From Paenibacillus sp. H1-7 (lineage in GTDB: Bacteria; Bacillota; Bacilli; Paenibacillales; NBRC-103111), in NCBI RefSeq assembly GCF_022354825.1, contig NZ_CP031168.1:1489501-1553500 (forward strand): 64,000 nt of DNA, read 5' to 3'. Shown piece by piece: positions 1-8,738 of this stretch. Position numbers and translations under genes: made by a program. How positions within the stretch are numbered: position 1 is the stretch's first letter; each line of letters opens with the position of its first letter. A model generated the notes under the pieces. It made no database searches. It saw only the letters and a program-made list of their open reading frames with translations, and was not told the origin of the DNA.

Positions 1-3000
1 ATCGTCTGCAAGCCGAGCTGGAAGGCGAGCGCGAGAAGCTGCAAGTGCTGATCCAAGCAGAGCAGGAGCGCAGCGGAGGCTTGGAGCGGCTGTTGGCCGA
101 GCAGCGGACGTCCGCAGCGGAGCTGGAGGAGCTGTTCCGCCTGCAGGAAGCCGAGCTGACGGCGCAAGCGGAGCGTGCCCGGTCCGAAGCTGCAAGGCTG
201 CAGGAAGCGCTGGCGGAGCTGAAGCAAGAACGCGAGGAAGCGGAGCTGCAGGCCGTAGCAGAGCGCGAGCGGCTGGAAGCCGAACTGGCGGCCGAGCGTG
301 AGAAGCACGAGGCGGAGCTGCAGCAGGCGCTGGAGCGTCAGAAGCAGGTGCTTGAGGAAGCGGAGCAGAAGGTCGCAGCAGAACGCGAGCGGCTCGAAGC
401 CGAGCTGGCGGGCGAGCGTGAGAAGCACGAGGCGGAGCTGCAGCTGACGTGGGATCTGCAAAAGCAGGAGCGCGAGGAAGCGGAGCAGCAAGCGGCAGCA
501 GAGCGCGAGCGTTTGGAGGCGCAGCTGGCGAGCGAACGCGAGAAGCATGAAGCGGAGCTGCAGCAGGCGCTGGAGCGTCAGAAGCAGGAGCGCGAGGAAG
601 CGGAGCAGCAGGCGGCGGCCGAGCGCGAGCGACTGGAAGCCGAGCTGGCGAGCGAACGCGAGAAGCATGAGTCAGAGCTACAGCAGGCGCTGGAGCGTCA
701 GAAGCAGGAGCGCGAGGAAGCGGAGCAGCAGGCGGCGGCCGAGCGCGAGCGACTGGAAGCCGAGCTGGCGAGCGAACGCGAGAAGCATGAGTCAGAGCTG
801 CAGCAGGCACTGGAGCGTCAGAAGCAGGAACGCGAGGAAGCGGAAAGTCAAGCCGCCAAAGAGCGCGGACGCCTGGAAGCTCAGCTGGCGGGTGAGCGCG
901 AGAAGCACGAAGAGGAGCTGCAGCTGACGTGGGATCTGCAGAAGCAGGAACGCGAGGAAGCGGAACGTCAAGCTGCCGAAGAGCGCGGACGTCTGGAAGC
1001 TCAACTGGCGGGTGAGCGCGAGAAGCACGAAGCGGAACTGCAGCAGGCGCTGGAGCGTCAGAAGCAGGAGCGCGAAGAAGCGGATCGTCAAGCCGCTGAA
1101 GAACGCGTGCGGCTCGAAACGCAGCTGCGCAGCGAGCACGATCGCATTGCTTCGCTGGAGCGGCAGCTGGAAGAGCAGCGCCAGGCAGCGGCGGATCTCG
1201 AAGAGTGGAGCCGGATGCAGGAGACCGAGCTGATCGCCCAGTCGCAGCGGGCTCAGAGCGAAGCAGCCGAGCTGCAAGCGGCGCTGGCCAAGCTGCGTGA
1301 GGAGCATCAGGAAGCGGCAGCGCAGGCAGCCGCTGCTCAGGAGCAGTCGCAAGCGGAGCTGGATCGTTTGGTGGCGGAGGCTGTTAGCGAACAAGAGCGT
1401 CTGGAGGCGCAGCTTGCCGGCGAGCGCGAACGTCTGGAAGCAATCGTAATGAGCGAACACGAGCGTGCCAACGGCTTGGAAGCACAGCTGCAGCAAGAGA
1501 AGCTGTCGGCTTCGGAACTGGAAGAGCTGAGCCGGATGCAAGAGGAGGAGCTGACGGAGCAAGTGAAGCAGCTTCAAGCCGAAGCGGCCGGGCTGCAGTC
1601 GGAGCTTGCGCAGCTGAAGCATACACTGGAGCAAGCTCGAGAGCAGTCGCGAGCGGAGCAGGAACGCTTGACGGCGGAAGCCGCAGGCGAGCAGGCGCGG
1701 CTTGAGGGAATGCTTCGCGAAGAACGCGAACGTCTGGAAGCACAAGCGATAGACGAGCGTGAGCGGGCAGGAGCTCTGGAGCTCCAGCTTCAGAAGGAGC
1801 GGGAGGCTTCCGGAGAGCTGATGGAGCTGAGCCGCATGCAGGAAGCCGAGCTGACATCCCGTGCGGAGAAGCTGCAGGCTGAAGCCGAGCGGCTGCAGCT
1901 GGCGGTCGACCAGCTGGAGCAGGAGCTCGAGCGCGGTCTCGAGGAGCAAAGCGAGCTGCAGGCCCAGCTGGAGCTCAAGGACAGCATGCTGAGCGAGCGG
2001 CAGCAGCTGCAGGAGCAATTCGAGCAGCAGCTGGACAAGCAGCGTCAGGAGCTGCAATCGCTGCAGGCGCAGCTGAACGAACAGAAGAGCGAGTCGATGC
2101 AGCTGCAACAGCAAGCGGAAGAGCAGCGGAAGCGGTACGAGGAGCTTGGATCGCTGAACGAGCAGCTGACCGTACAAATCGAGCTGCAGCAGCAGGCTTA
2201 CGAGCTGCAGCTGGAGCAAAATCAGGTGCTGCAGAAGCAGCAGCGCGCCGAGCAGCGTCAGGCCGCTTTGCTCGAGCAGCAGCTGCACGAGCAGCAAGAG
2301 CTGCAAAGTCAGCTGCAATCGGAGCTTAGCCGTTGTGCCGAGGAAAGCGGGCTGCTGGAGTCGCGCTTGCAGGAGCAGCAGCAGCTTGCCGACAAGGCAG
2401 CGGCTGAACTGCAAGCCGCACTAGAGAAGCAAGCCGACCTGCAGCGCGAGCTGGACGGTCAGCGTGAAGAAACCCAGCTTCATGAGGAGCTGTACAATGA
2501 GCTGCAAGCTCAGCACAGCGAGCTGGAGCGTCAGCTTCGCGAGCAGGAGAAACGCAGCCTGGAGACGCTGCGAGCCGGCGAAGAGCTGGCCGCATCGCTG
2601 AAGGAACAGCTGGAGCAGCGGGAAGCTCAGCTTGCACAGCAGCAGCAGCAGCTGGCTGCGCTGCAGGAGGAAGAGCGTACACTGCTTGCGCAGTTCCGCG
2701 AGCAGCAGGCTTATCAGCTGCAGCTGCAGGAAAGCGCGAGCCAGTGGCAGCGCCGGTGCGAGGAGCTGACGGCGCAGTCAGACGAGCTGCGCAAGCGGAG
2801 CGCCGACCAGCGTGAAGAGCTGGAGCTGCAAGAAGAGCTGTACAAAGAGCTGGAAGGCGAGTTCAATGAAATGAAATCTCGCATGAAGCAGCAGGAGAAC
2901 GACAGCCGCGAGCAGATCAGTCAGCTGGACGCACGGCGTCATGCTCTTCAGGAGCAGCTTCAAGGGCAGGCCGAGGCAGCCGCAGCTCTTGAGGTACAGG

Positions 3001-3416
3001 TGCAGAACGGCGCGGAGCGTCTCTCCGAGCTTGAGAAGCTTTATCTTGAACAGCTGGAGCGCAATGAAGTCTTGATCGGTGAGCAATCGCAGCAGCAGCG
3101 CCGCCTGGAAGAACTGGAGAGCAAGTACGGCCAGAGCGAGCGGCATAGCGGGGAGCTTGCCGGGGAATTAGAGCAGATCCGTTCCCGTTATTCGGCTCAC
3201 GAAGAAGAGCTGCAGCTTCAGACCGAGCTCTATAACGAGCTGCAAGCTCAGTTCAAAGAGCAGGCTGATGAACATCGGGCACTTCAAGAAGAATATAACG
3301 ATCACCGTGAACGGGCTCAGCGCGTCTACACCGAACTGCAGGAGCTGAAATCGGAGTACGAAAAGCTGCAGGTCGAATATAACGAGTGGATTGAGCTGGT
3401 GGTTGATAATGATTAA
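1..3416 (+). CDS. Giant repetitive coiled-coil protein, 5' end outside window
   Basis: The reading frame is open from base 3 with no stop upstream, so the gene starts before the window; a GTG at 45 is only an internal codon. The visible 1138 residues are almost entirely Glu/Gln/Ala/Leu/Arg-rich heptad-like sequence, without membrane segment, signal peptide or recognisable catalytic motif. Residues coded by about 241-1080 are exact 40-residue repeats, and later segments repeat the phrases ELYNELQ and LSRMQEAEL. The short C-terminal tail (about 20 residues, ending VVDND) is less regular. It lies 24 bp upstream of cvpA. In Bacillus subtilis zapA precedes cvpA at this locus, so a role in division or cell structure is conceivable, but that is inference. 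SMC-like or myosin-like hits would be expected from composition alone. Confidence 0.85.
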   Translation, partial: RLQAELEGEREKLQVLIQAEQERSGGLERLLAEQRTSAAELEELFRLQEAELTAQAERARSEAARLQEALAELKQEREEAELQAVAERERLEAELAAEREKHEAELQQALERQKQVLEEAEQKVAAERERLEAELAGEREKHEAELQLTWDLQKQEREEAEQQAAAERERLEAQLASEREKHEAELQQALERQKQEREEAEQQAAAERERLEAELASEREKHESELQQALERQKQEREEAEQQAAAERERLEAELASEREKHESELQQALERQKQEREEAESQAAKERGRLEAQLAGEREKHEEELQLTWDLQKQEREEAERQAAEERGRLEAQLAGEREKHEAELQQALERQKQEREEADRQAAEERVRLETQLRSEHDRIASLERQLEEQRQAAADLEEWSRMQETELIAQSQRAQSEAAELQAALAKLREEHQEAAAQAAAAQEQSQAELDRLVAEAVSEQERLEAQLAGERERLEAIVMSEHERANGLEAQLQQEKLSASELEELSRMQEEELTEQVKQLQAEAAGLQSELAQLKHTLEQAREQSRAEQERLTAEAAGEQARLEGMLREERERLEAQAIDERERAGALELQLQKEREASGELMELSRMQEAELTSRAEKLQAEAERLQLAVDQLEQELERGLEEQSELQAQLELKDSMLSERQQLQEQFEQQLDKQRQELQSLQAQLNEQKSESMQLQQQAEEQRKRYEELGSLNEQLTVQIELQQQAYELQLEQNQVLQKQQRAEQRQAALLEQQLHEQQELQSQLQSELSRCAEESGLLESRLQEQQQLADKAAAELQAALEKQADLQRELDGQREETQLHEELYNELQAQHSELERQLREQEKRSLETLRAGEELAASLKEQLEQREAQLAQQQQQLAALQEEERTLLAQFREQQAYQLQLQESASQWQRRCEELTAQSDELRKRSADQREELELQEELYKELEGEFNEMKSRMKQQENDSREQISQLDARRHALQEQLQGQAEAAAALEVQVQNGAERLSELEKLYLEQLERNEVLIGEQSQQQRRLEELESKYGQSERHSGELAGELEQIRSRYSAHEEELQLQTELYNELQAQFKEQADEHRALQEEYNDHRERAQRVYTELQELKSEYEKLQVEYNEWIELVVDND
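241..1080 (+). repeat. Seven tandem 120-bp coding repeats
   Basis: Each unit is exactly 120 bp (40 codons) and contains the phrases EREKHEAEL and LERQKQEREEAE. Units begin at about 241, 361, 481, 601, 721, 841 and 961, with decayed copies on both sides. Units 601-720 and 721-840 differ at only three third-codon positions, so that duplication is recent. Units 361 and 841 share a variant, LTWDLQKQ in place of QALERQKQ, spaced 480 bp apart. Confidence 0.95.
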
Positions 3417-3440
3417 CGCTGACGGGCGGGGCCTGATAAT

Positions 3441-3992
3441 ATGAATGGACTGGATTGGACGGCAGCGGCGCTTGTCGTAGCGGGAACGCTGCTCGGCTAC
3501 TACCGCGGACTTGTTAGCCAAATCGTTTCCGTTGCGGGGCTTATTATTGCGTATGTTGTCGCTTTTTCCTTCTACAAGCAGACGGCACCCTGGATCGCCG
3601 GGGTGCTTTCCCTGCCGGCCTACGAATCGTATCAGAAATTCGAATTTCTGGTTAAAGGGCTTCGTCTGGACACCTATATGTACAACGCTATTGCGTTTGC
3701 CCTGCTTCTATTCGGTGTCAAGTTCGCCTTGAGCCTGATCGGCAGAGTGCTCAACTGGATCGCTCTGACGCCGGGCCTTAAGACGATTAACCAATGGAGC
3801 GGAGCGCTGCTTGGATTAGCCGAAGCGGCCGTGCTGCTTGTCGTCGCCGTGCAGGTAATGACCGTTATTCCGAACGATGCCGTGCAGCATTTGTTAAAAA
3901 CCTCCAAATCGGCGCCCTATATATTAGAAGCGCTGCCTACGGTATCGGATAAGCTTCACGAGCTGTGGAACAAACAAACGGCCTCCGTTTAG
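3441..3992 (+). CDS. CvpA family membrane protein
   Basis: The 183-residue protein begins with NGLDWTAAALVVAGTLLGYYRGLVSQ, the typical CvpA opening with a Gly-rich first helix, and has about four hydrophobic segments (near residues 8-28, 30-48, 75-97 and 110-135). Family members are inner-membrane proteins; the E. coli member is linked to colicin V production, and Bacillus YshB lies between zapA and polX-mutS2. The same neighbourhood is seen here without polX. The start is an ATG close behind the preceding gene, so the two may be cotranscribed. A strong hairpin follows the stop. Confidence 0.85.
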   Translation: MNGLDWTAAALVVAGTLLGYYRGLVSQIVSVAGLIIAYVVAFSFYKQTAPWIAGVLSLPAYESYQKFEFLVKGLRLDTYMYNAIAFALLLFGVKFALSLIGRVLNWIALTPGLKTINQWSGALLGLAEAAVLLVVAVQVMTVIPNDAVQHLLKTSKSAPYILEALPTVSDKLHELWNKQTASV

Positions 3993-4010
3993 CAGCAAGA
4001 ACAAACAAAA

Positions 4011-4060
4011 AAGGAAACCTCCGGGACCCGCTTAAAAAAGCGGATTCGGAGGTTTTTTCC
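4011..4060. terminator. Bidirectional terminator between cvpA and cupredoxin gene
   Basis: The arms AAACCTCCG and CGGAGGTTT enclose an inner CCGCTT/AAGCGG pair. A T-run follows on the plus strand and an A-rich stretch precedes it, so it can serve both converging genes. Confidence 0.85.
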
Positions 4061-4079
4061 TTTGAGCCTTATGTTCATC

Positions 4080-4475
4080 TTAAGCTTCAACAATCAGCTT
4101 GGCTTTCATGTTAATATGACCGGATCCGCAAGGGACCGAGCAAATGATTTCATAAGTGCCTTCTTTGTCGGCTTTGAACGATTTGGTTAGATTGCTTCCA
4201 TCTAGCTTCACGCTCAACCCTTTAATTTCGACGCCATGAAGTCCTTCTTTGTTTTCCAGAGTGACCTTGATGTCTTGGCCTTTTTTCACTTTATATTCAG
4301 CCTGGTCGAATTTATAGTTCGAAGCGACCAGCTTCACCTCGCTGGAAGCTCCGGATCCTGCTGTAGCCGCTGCTCCGTTGGATGTCGATACCGGCTTAGC
4401 CTCCTCTTTTTTGCCGCAAGCGGACAATGCGAACACCAAGCTGACAGCCAGTGCCAATACGATGATTTTTTTCAT
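4080..4475 (-). CDS. Cupredoxin lipoprotein with CuA-type motif
   Basis: The start is placed at the ATG at 4475 because GGAGGGG stands just upstream and the protein then opens with a lipoprotein signal peptide (KKIIVLALAVSLVFALSAC, lipobox LSAC). The longer upstream reading adds a non-signal leader. The mature domain of about 90 residues resembles the cupredoxin fold of cytochrome c oxidase subunit II. Near its end it has CSVPCGSGHINM, which fits the CuA spacing C-x3-C-x3-H-x2-M, and an upstream LHGVEI supplies the other histidine. It is therefore probably an exported, membrane-anchored copper or electron-transfer protein. No oxidase genes are adjacent, so its partner is unknown. Confidence 0.85.
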   Translation of the reverse strand: MKKIIVLALAVSLVFALSACGKKEEAKPVSTSNGAAATAGSGASSEVKLVASNYKFDQAEYKVKKGQDIKVTLENKEGLHGVEIKGLSVKLDGSNLTKSFKADKEGTYEIICSVPCGSGHINMKAKLIVEA

Positions 4476-4655
4476 CTGCGTTCCCCTCCATAAAATCTGG
4501 TAAAAGTGTTTACACCCCAAATCATACAGGATACCTGCATGGAATGCAGTGACAAACAGGTGAATTATGGAAGGCAAATTCATGAACTTATTTGTTGCTT
4601 GTGGCTTTGATCACATCAGAAATCGGCTTTTTGTGCTGTAAAGGGCGGCACAACC

Positions 4656-4696
4656 AAAAAAATCAGCCATGCGGTAGAAACCGCCGACTGATTTTT
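4656..4696 (-). terminator. Terminator of the holin-like gene
   Basis: On the minus strand AAAATCAG pairs with CTGATTTT around an inner GCGGT/ACCGC stem, followed by seven T. It lies about 100 bp past the stop of the gene at 4795-5151. The rest of 4476-4794 shows no gene. Confidence 0.8.
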
Positions 4697-4794
4697 CCGG
4701 CATGGTCAGGCTATGGAACATCCGATGACAATGGCTTGTACAGCATTTTCCTACCGATCGATTCGCCCTTTGCTTATTGACGCGCTGCTGTCAA

Positions 4795-5151
4795 CTAGCG
4801 TTCACCGGCGCCTTGCTCAAAAGGGGTTTTAACCGGAATGAACAAGTCGATGATCCCGATAACCAAAGCAGCCAGAATTGCACCGATAAAGCTCGTCGAT
4901 ACCCCGCTGACGACAAATTGGGCCAGCCAGATGATGACAGCACTCGTGATAAAGCCTACGATGCCTCGTCCGAACGGCGTAATTTTTCTTCCGAATATGC
5001 CCTCGATGACCCAGGCTGCGATTGCGATAACCAGAGCCAGGAAAAAGGCGCTCCAGAAGCCGCCGACTTTAAAAGCCGGTACGATAAAGCTTACAAACAT
5101 CAGCACCAAAGCGGATACGATAAACCTGACGATATGTCCAAGCAAATGCAT
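4795..5151 (-). CDS. Phage-holin-family small membrane protein
   Basis: This is a 118-residue protein with four hydrophobic segments (about residues 5-27, 33-50, 61-82 and 86-105) separated by short charged turns; GRKITPFGRGIVGFITSAVIIW is characteristic of the mycobacterial phage holin/YvlD-like group annotated as phage holin family. Despite the name, chromosomal members occur widely in Firmicutes away from phages and their role is unclear. AAGGGAGGT stands 7 bases before the ATG, which fixes the start. It is a single-gene unit transcribed away from mutS2, and no phage genes surround it. Confidence 0.75.
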   Translation of the reverse strand: MHLLGHIVRFIVSALVLMFVSFIVPAFKVGGFWSAFFLALVIAIAAWVIEGIFGRKITPFGRGIVGFITSAVIIWLAQFVVSGVSTSFIGAILAALVIGIIDLFIPVKTPFEQGAGER

Positions 5152-5436
5152 CGCCGATACCTCCCTTAGATTTGGCGAACTTGCGTCCGCAGCGCTTAAG
5201 TTTTAATGCCATGCTGTTCGACGAGTTACTCGGTGCAACTAGTATTATTGCCTTCGGCTGTCTGATTATGTGCACGGGGGACCAGCCAGTTTTAGGGATT
5301 GGGAACCATCCGCTATAGTGTTGGGCAATTAAACATTCCGGAACGAACCGGTATAGTAGAAAATTAGCTAATCGTTGGGGCTTCGGATATAATATAATGA
5401 GGAATGTCTGCATCGGAACAGAAAGGAAGGACAGAT

Positions 5437-7803
5437 TTGAACACCAAAATTTTAAAAACATTGGATTATTCCTCCATTTTAAATAAATGTGCACATCATG
5501 CGGCCACAGGGCTCGGCAAAGAACGGGTCGAGCAGCTGCTGCCAAGCGGCGATTTTGAAGAGGTCAAACGTCGTCTGAAGGCAACCGATGAGGCCGTGAA
5601 CGTGAATCGTCTCAAAGGCGGGGCGCCTTTTGGAGGAATCCGGGATATTAAAACGGCGGTACACCGGGCACGCATCGGCGGCATGCTGAATCCGGCAGAG
5701 CTGTTTGATGTAGCCAACACCATTTTCGGCGGCCGGAGGCTGAAGCGGTTTTTGCATGATGTGCATGAGGACTATGCCATTGAATCGCTGCTGTTTTTGA
5801 CGGAGCAAATTGCCGAGCTGAAGACGACGGAGGATAAAATCAAGCTGTGTATCGACGACAACGCCCAGGTAGTCGATTCCGCAAGCCCGGAGCTGGCGCG
5901 CATTCGCCAGGAACTGCGCACAAGCGAGACCCGAGCCCGCGACCGGCTGGAGCAGATGGTTCGGACGCCGTCCATTCAAAAAATGCTTCAGGATAATCTG
6001 GTTACGATCCGCAACGACCGGTATGTAATCCCGGTAAAGCAGGAATACCGCGGCCACTTCGGCGGTATGATTCACGATCAGTCTGCATCGGGAGCGACCT
6101 TGTTTATCGAGCCGGAAGCGGTAGTGCAGCTCAACAACAGGGTTCGCGAGCTGAAGCTGAAGGAAGAGACGGAGATCGAGAAAATACTTCGGATGCTGAC
6201 GGTACTCGTAGCCGAGGTGGCGGATGAACTGCTCGGTAATGTGGACGCCTTGTCCGAGCTTGATTTCACCTTCGCTAAGGCGGGCCTGGCTCACGATATG
6301 AAAGCGACGCTGCCGATTCTCAACGATCGCGGCTTTATCAAGATCAAACGCGGACGCCATCCGCTCATTCCAATAGAATCGGTAGTACCGCTCGATATCG
6401 AGCTTGGTAACCGGTATACGACCATTATCGTTACTGGACCGAATACAGGCGGTAAAACCGTCTCGCTGAAAACGATCGGTCTGCTGTCCTTGATGGCGAT
6501 GTCGGGATTGTTCGTCCCGGCCGAGGAAGGCAGCCAGCTGTGCGTCTTCGACGCGATTTATGCGGATATCGGAGACGAGCAAAGCATCGAGCAGAGCTTG
6601 AGTACATTCTCCAGCCATATGACGAATATCATTCGCATTTTGCGCGAAATGACGCCCAAGAGCCTCGTGCTCCTCGACGAGCTCGGAGCGGGCACGGATC
6701 CTGCCGAAGGGTCGGCTCTCGCCATCTCGCTGCTGGAGTATATCCACAAGATGGGCTGCCGCATCGTGGCTACTACGCACTACAGCGAGCTGAAGGCGTA
6801 CGCCTTCGACCGGCAGGGCATCATCAACGCCAGCATGGAGTTCGACGTCCAAACGCTGAGTCCTACGTACCGCCTGCTTGTAGGCGTACCGGGACGAAGC
6901 AACGCGTTTGCGATTGCCGAGCGGCTGGGGCTGGCGAAATCGATCATCGACCATGCCCGCGGCCAGGTCGGTGAAGAAGACCAGCGCGTCGAATCGATGA
7001 TTGCGACGCTCGAAGAAAACCGTTTGACCGCGGAAGCGGAGCGTCAAACGGCAGAACAGCTCCGCCGCGAGGTCGAGAGCTTGCGGGTGAAGCTCGAAGC
7101 GCAGCAGCAGCGCTTCGAGGAGCAGCGCGACCGCCTGTTCGAGAAGGCGGAGCGCGAAGCTCAGGACGCGGTCGCCAAGGCGCGCCGCGAGGCCGACGAG
7201 ATTATCGCCGATCTGCGGCGAATGCAGCGGGAAGCGAACGAGGTGAAGGACCATCACCTGAGCGATGCCAAACGCAGGCTCGATCAGGCCGTGCCTGAGC
7301 TGCGCAAGAAGAAGGCCGGATCGCAGCCGGCTAAGCGCAATCCGGATAAGCTGGAGGCGGGCGACGAGGTACTCGTCACCAACCTGCGCCAAAAAGGCCA
7401 TATCGTTGAAATCGTCAGCGATACGGAAGCGATGGTCCAGCTCGGCATCATGAAGATGAAGGTGCAGCTGGCCGATCTGGAGCTCGTCAAAGCCGCAGCG
7501 TCGGCTCCCAAAAAGCCTCAGCAAACGGCAGCCAGCTTAAAGCGGACGCGCGACGAGAATGCGCGGATGGAGCTTGATTTGCGCGGCTCCAATCTGGAGG
7601 ATTCGCTTATCGAGGTCGACCGGTTTCTCGACGAATCGTATTTGGCCAATTTCGGCCAGGTGTATATTATTCACGGCAAAGGCACCGGCATTTTACGTAC
7701 GGGAATACAAGAATTTTTGCGCAAGCATAAGCACGTCAAGAGCTATCGCATCGGCAATTACAATGAAGGCGGTACTGGGGTCACCGTAGCCGAATTGAAA
7801 TGA
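5437..7803 (+). CDS. mutS2: Endonuclease/ATPase MutS2
   Basis: The 788-residue product matches the usual MutS2 length (Bacillus subtilis 785). I chose the TTG at 5437 because GGAAGGA stands 5 bases upstream and the family typically begins directly with this segment; an ATG at 5404 would add 11 atypical residues. The order is N-terminal core and lever, ATPase with Walker A GPNTGGKT and Walker B LVLLDELGAGTDP, a long charged coiled coil (about 510-630), a KOW-like region, and a C-terminal Smr nuclease domain with LDLRG and IHGKGTGILR. MutS2 lacks the mismatch-recognition domain of MutS and in Bacillus acts on recombination intermediates and collided ribosomes. Confidence 0.97.
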   Translation: MNTKILKTLDYSSILNKCAHHAATGLGKERVEQLLPSGDFEEVKRRLKATDEAVNVNRLKGGAPFGGIRDIKTAVHRARIGGMLNPAELFDVANTIFGGRRLKRFLHDVHEDYAIESLLFLTEQIAELKTTEDKIKLCIDDNAQVVDSASPELARIRQELRTSETRARDRLEQMVRTPSIQKMLQDNLVTIRNDRYVIPVKQEYRGHFGGMIHDQSASGATLFIEPEAVVQLNNRVRELKLKEETEIEKILRMLTVLVAEVADELLGNVDALSELDFTFAKAGLAHDMKATLPILNDRGFIKIKRGRHPLIPIESVVPLDIELGNRYTTIIVTGPNTGGKTVSLKTIGLLSLMAMSGLFVPAEEGSQLCVFDAIYADIGDEQSIEQSLSTFSSHMTNIIRILREMTPKSLVLLDELGAGTDPAEGSALAISLLEYIHKMGCRIVATTHYSELKAYAFDRQGIINASMEFDVQTLSPTYRLLVGVPGRSNAFAIAERLGLAKSIIDHARGQVGEEDQRVESMIATLEENRLTAEAERQTAEQLRREVESLRVKLEAQQQRFEEQRDRLFEKAEREAQDAVAKARREADEIIADLRRMQREANEVKDHHLSDAKRRLDQAVPELRKKKAGSQPAKRNPDKLEAGDEVLVTNLRQKGHIVEIVSDTEAMVQLGIMKMKVQLADLELVKAAASAPKKPQQTAASLKRTRDENARMELDLRGSNLEDSLIEVDRFLDESYLANFGQVYIIHGKGTGILRTGIQEFLRKHKHVKSYRIGNYNEGGTGVTVAELK

Positions 7804-7936
7804 CAAAATTTTATATTTCATTGCGATGAAACTCTAGCGCCTGTTGCTTCGTATGAATATATGTAAACATCGATGTTACTGAATCAAGTTTAACCAGCTT
7901 TTTAAATACAGTGAAATTCATGGGAGGAATTTACTA

Positions 7937-8614
7937 ATGGGAATCTTTAAACGGTTGAGAGATTTGACTATGGCTTCGATCAATGATCTGCTGGACAAAG
8001 CGGAAGACCCGGTGAAAATGCTGAATCAGTTCCTCCGCGATATGGAAGAGGATATTAACGAAGCGGAAGTGGCGGTTGCCAAGCAAATCGCCGTAGAGAA
8101 AAAGTTCAAGCAGCAATACGAAGAAGCTCAGGAAATGGTGCTGAAGCGTGAGGAGCAGGCTTTGAAGGCATTGGAGCAAGGCAACGAGGACTTGGCCCGC
8201 CGTGCCCTTCAGGATAAGAAAGAGCATCAGGTTCGTTTTGAAGAAATGAAAAAGCAATACGATGTGGCTAAAGGCAATGCCGACCGTCTGCGCAATCAGC
8301 TGTCGGAAATGAAAGACGAGTTCACGAAGCTGAAGAACAAGAAGGACCTGCTCGTAGCCCGTGCCGAAGCCGCTAAAGCTCAAAAGCAAATTAACCAGGC
8401 TATGTCCGGCTTCGGAACGGATAATGCAGCCAAAGGCTTCGACCGCATGTCCGAGAAAGTACTGCAAATGGAAGCTGAAGCGGAAGCAAGCAACGAGCTT
8501 CGCTCCAAGTCCCGCAGCTTGGACGACGAGCTGGATCAGCTCGGCAAGAACGACGGCGTGGATGATGAGCTGGCCGCGTTGAGAGCGAAGCTTGCTGCGA
8601 AGAAGGAATCTTAA
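7937..8614 (+). CDS. pspA: PspA/IM30 family envelope-stress protein
   Basis: The 225-residue, almost wholly helical protein starts with GIFKRLRDLTMASINDLLDKAEDP, the amphipathic membrane-sensing helix of PspA/Vipp1/LiaH proteins, followed by a long coiled coil. Family members form ESCRT-III-like rods or rings that stabilise stressed membranes. GGGAGGAA precedes the ATG. It lies 130 bp after mutS2 and just before a DUF350 membrane protein, and such membrane partners often accompany PspA. The short C-terminus (ELAALRAKLAAKKES) fits the Firmicute PspA form. Confidence 0.93.
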   Translation: MGIFKRLRDLTMASINDLLDKAEDPVKMLNQFLRDMEEDINEAEVAVAKQIAVEKKFKQQYEEAQEMVLKREEQALKALEQGNEDLARRALQDKKEHQVRFEEMKKQYDVAKGNADRLRNQLSEMKDEFTKLKNKKDLLVARAEAAKAQKQINQAMSGFGTDNAAKGFDRMSEKVLQMEAEAEASNELRSKSRSLDDELDQLGKNDGVDDELAALRAKLAAKKES

Positions 8615-8649
8615 TCGCCATAGCGAAATAAAATAGAAATCGACGAGAT

Positions 8650-8680
8650 GAGAGACTGGGCTTACTGCCTCAGTCTCTTC
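8650..8680 (+). terminator. Weak hairpin after pspA
   Basis: AGAGACTG pairs with CAGTCTCT with a bulged inner stem. The following U-tract is poor, so it may only attenuate transcription into the next gene. Confidence 0.4.
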
Positions 8681-8738
8681 AACCGTTAATGCAGGTTGAT
8701 TCCAATCCCCATGCTTTACCTTAAGGGAGGTGTCAATA

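Noticed and set aside
792..2414. Long minus-strand frame opposite the coiled-coil repeats
   Set aside because: It is Leu/Gln-rich only because it is the complement of Glu/Gln/Leu codon repeats.
4795..5151. Prophage remnant suggested by the holin-family gene
   Set aside because: No other phage gene, attachment site or base-composition shift surrounds it; chromosomal holin-family proteins are common in Firmicutes.
5479..7524. 681-codon minus-strand frame opposite mutS2
   Set aside because: It is the antisense shadow of a well-conserved gene in GC-rich DNA, with His/Leu/Arg-rich composition and no ribosome binding site.
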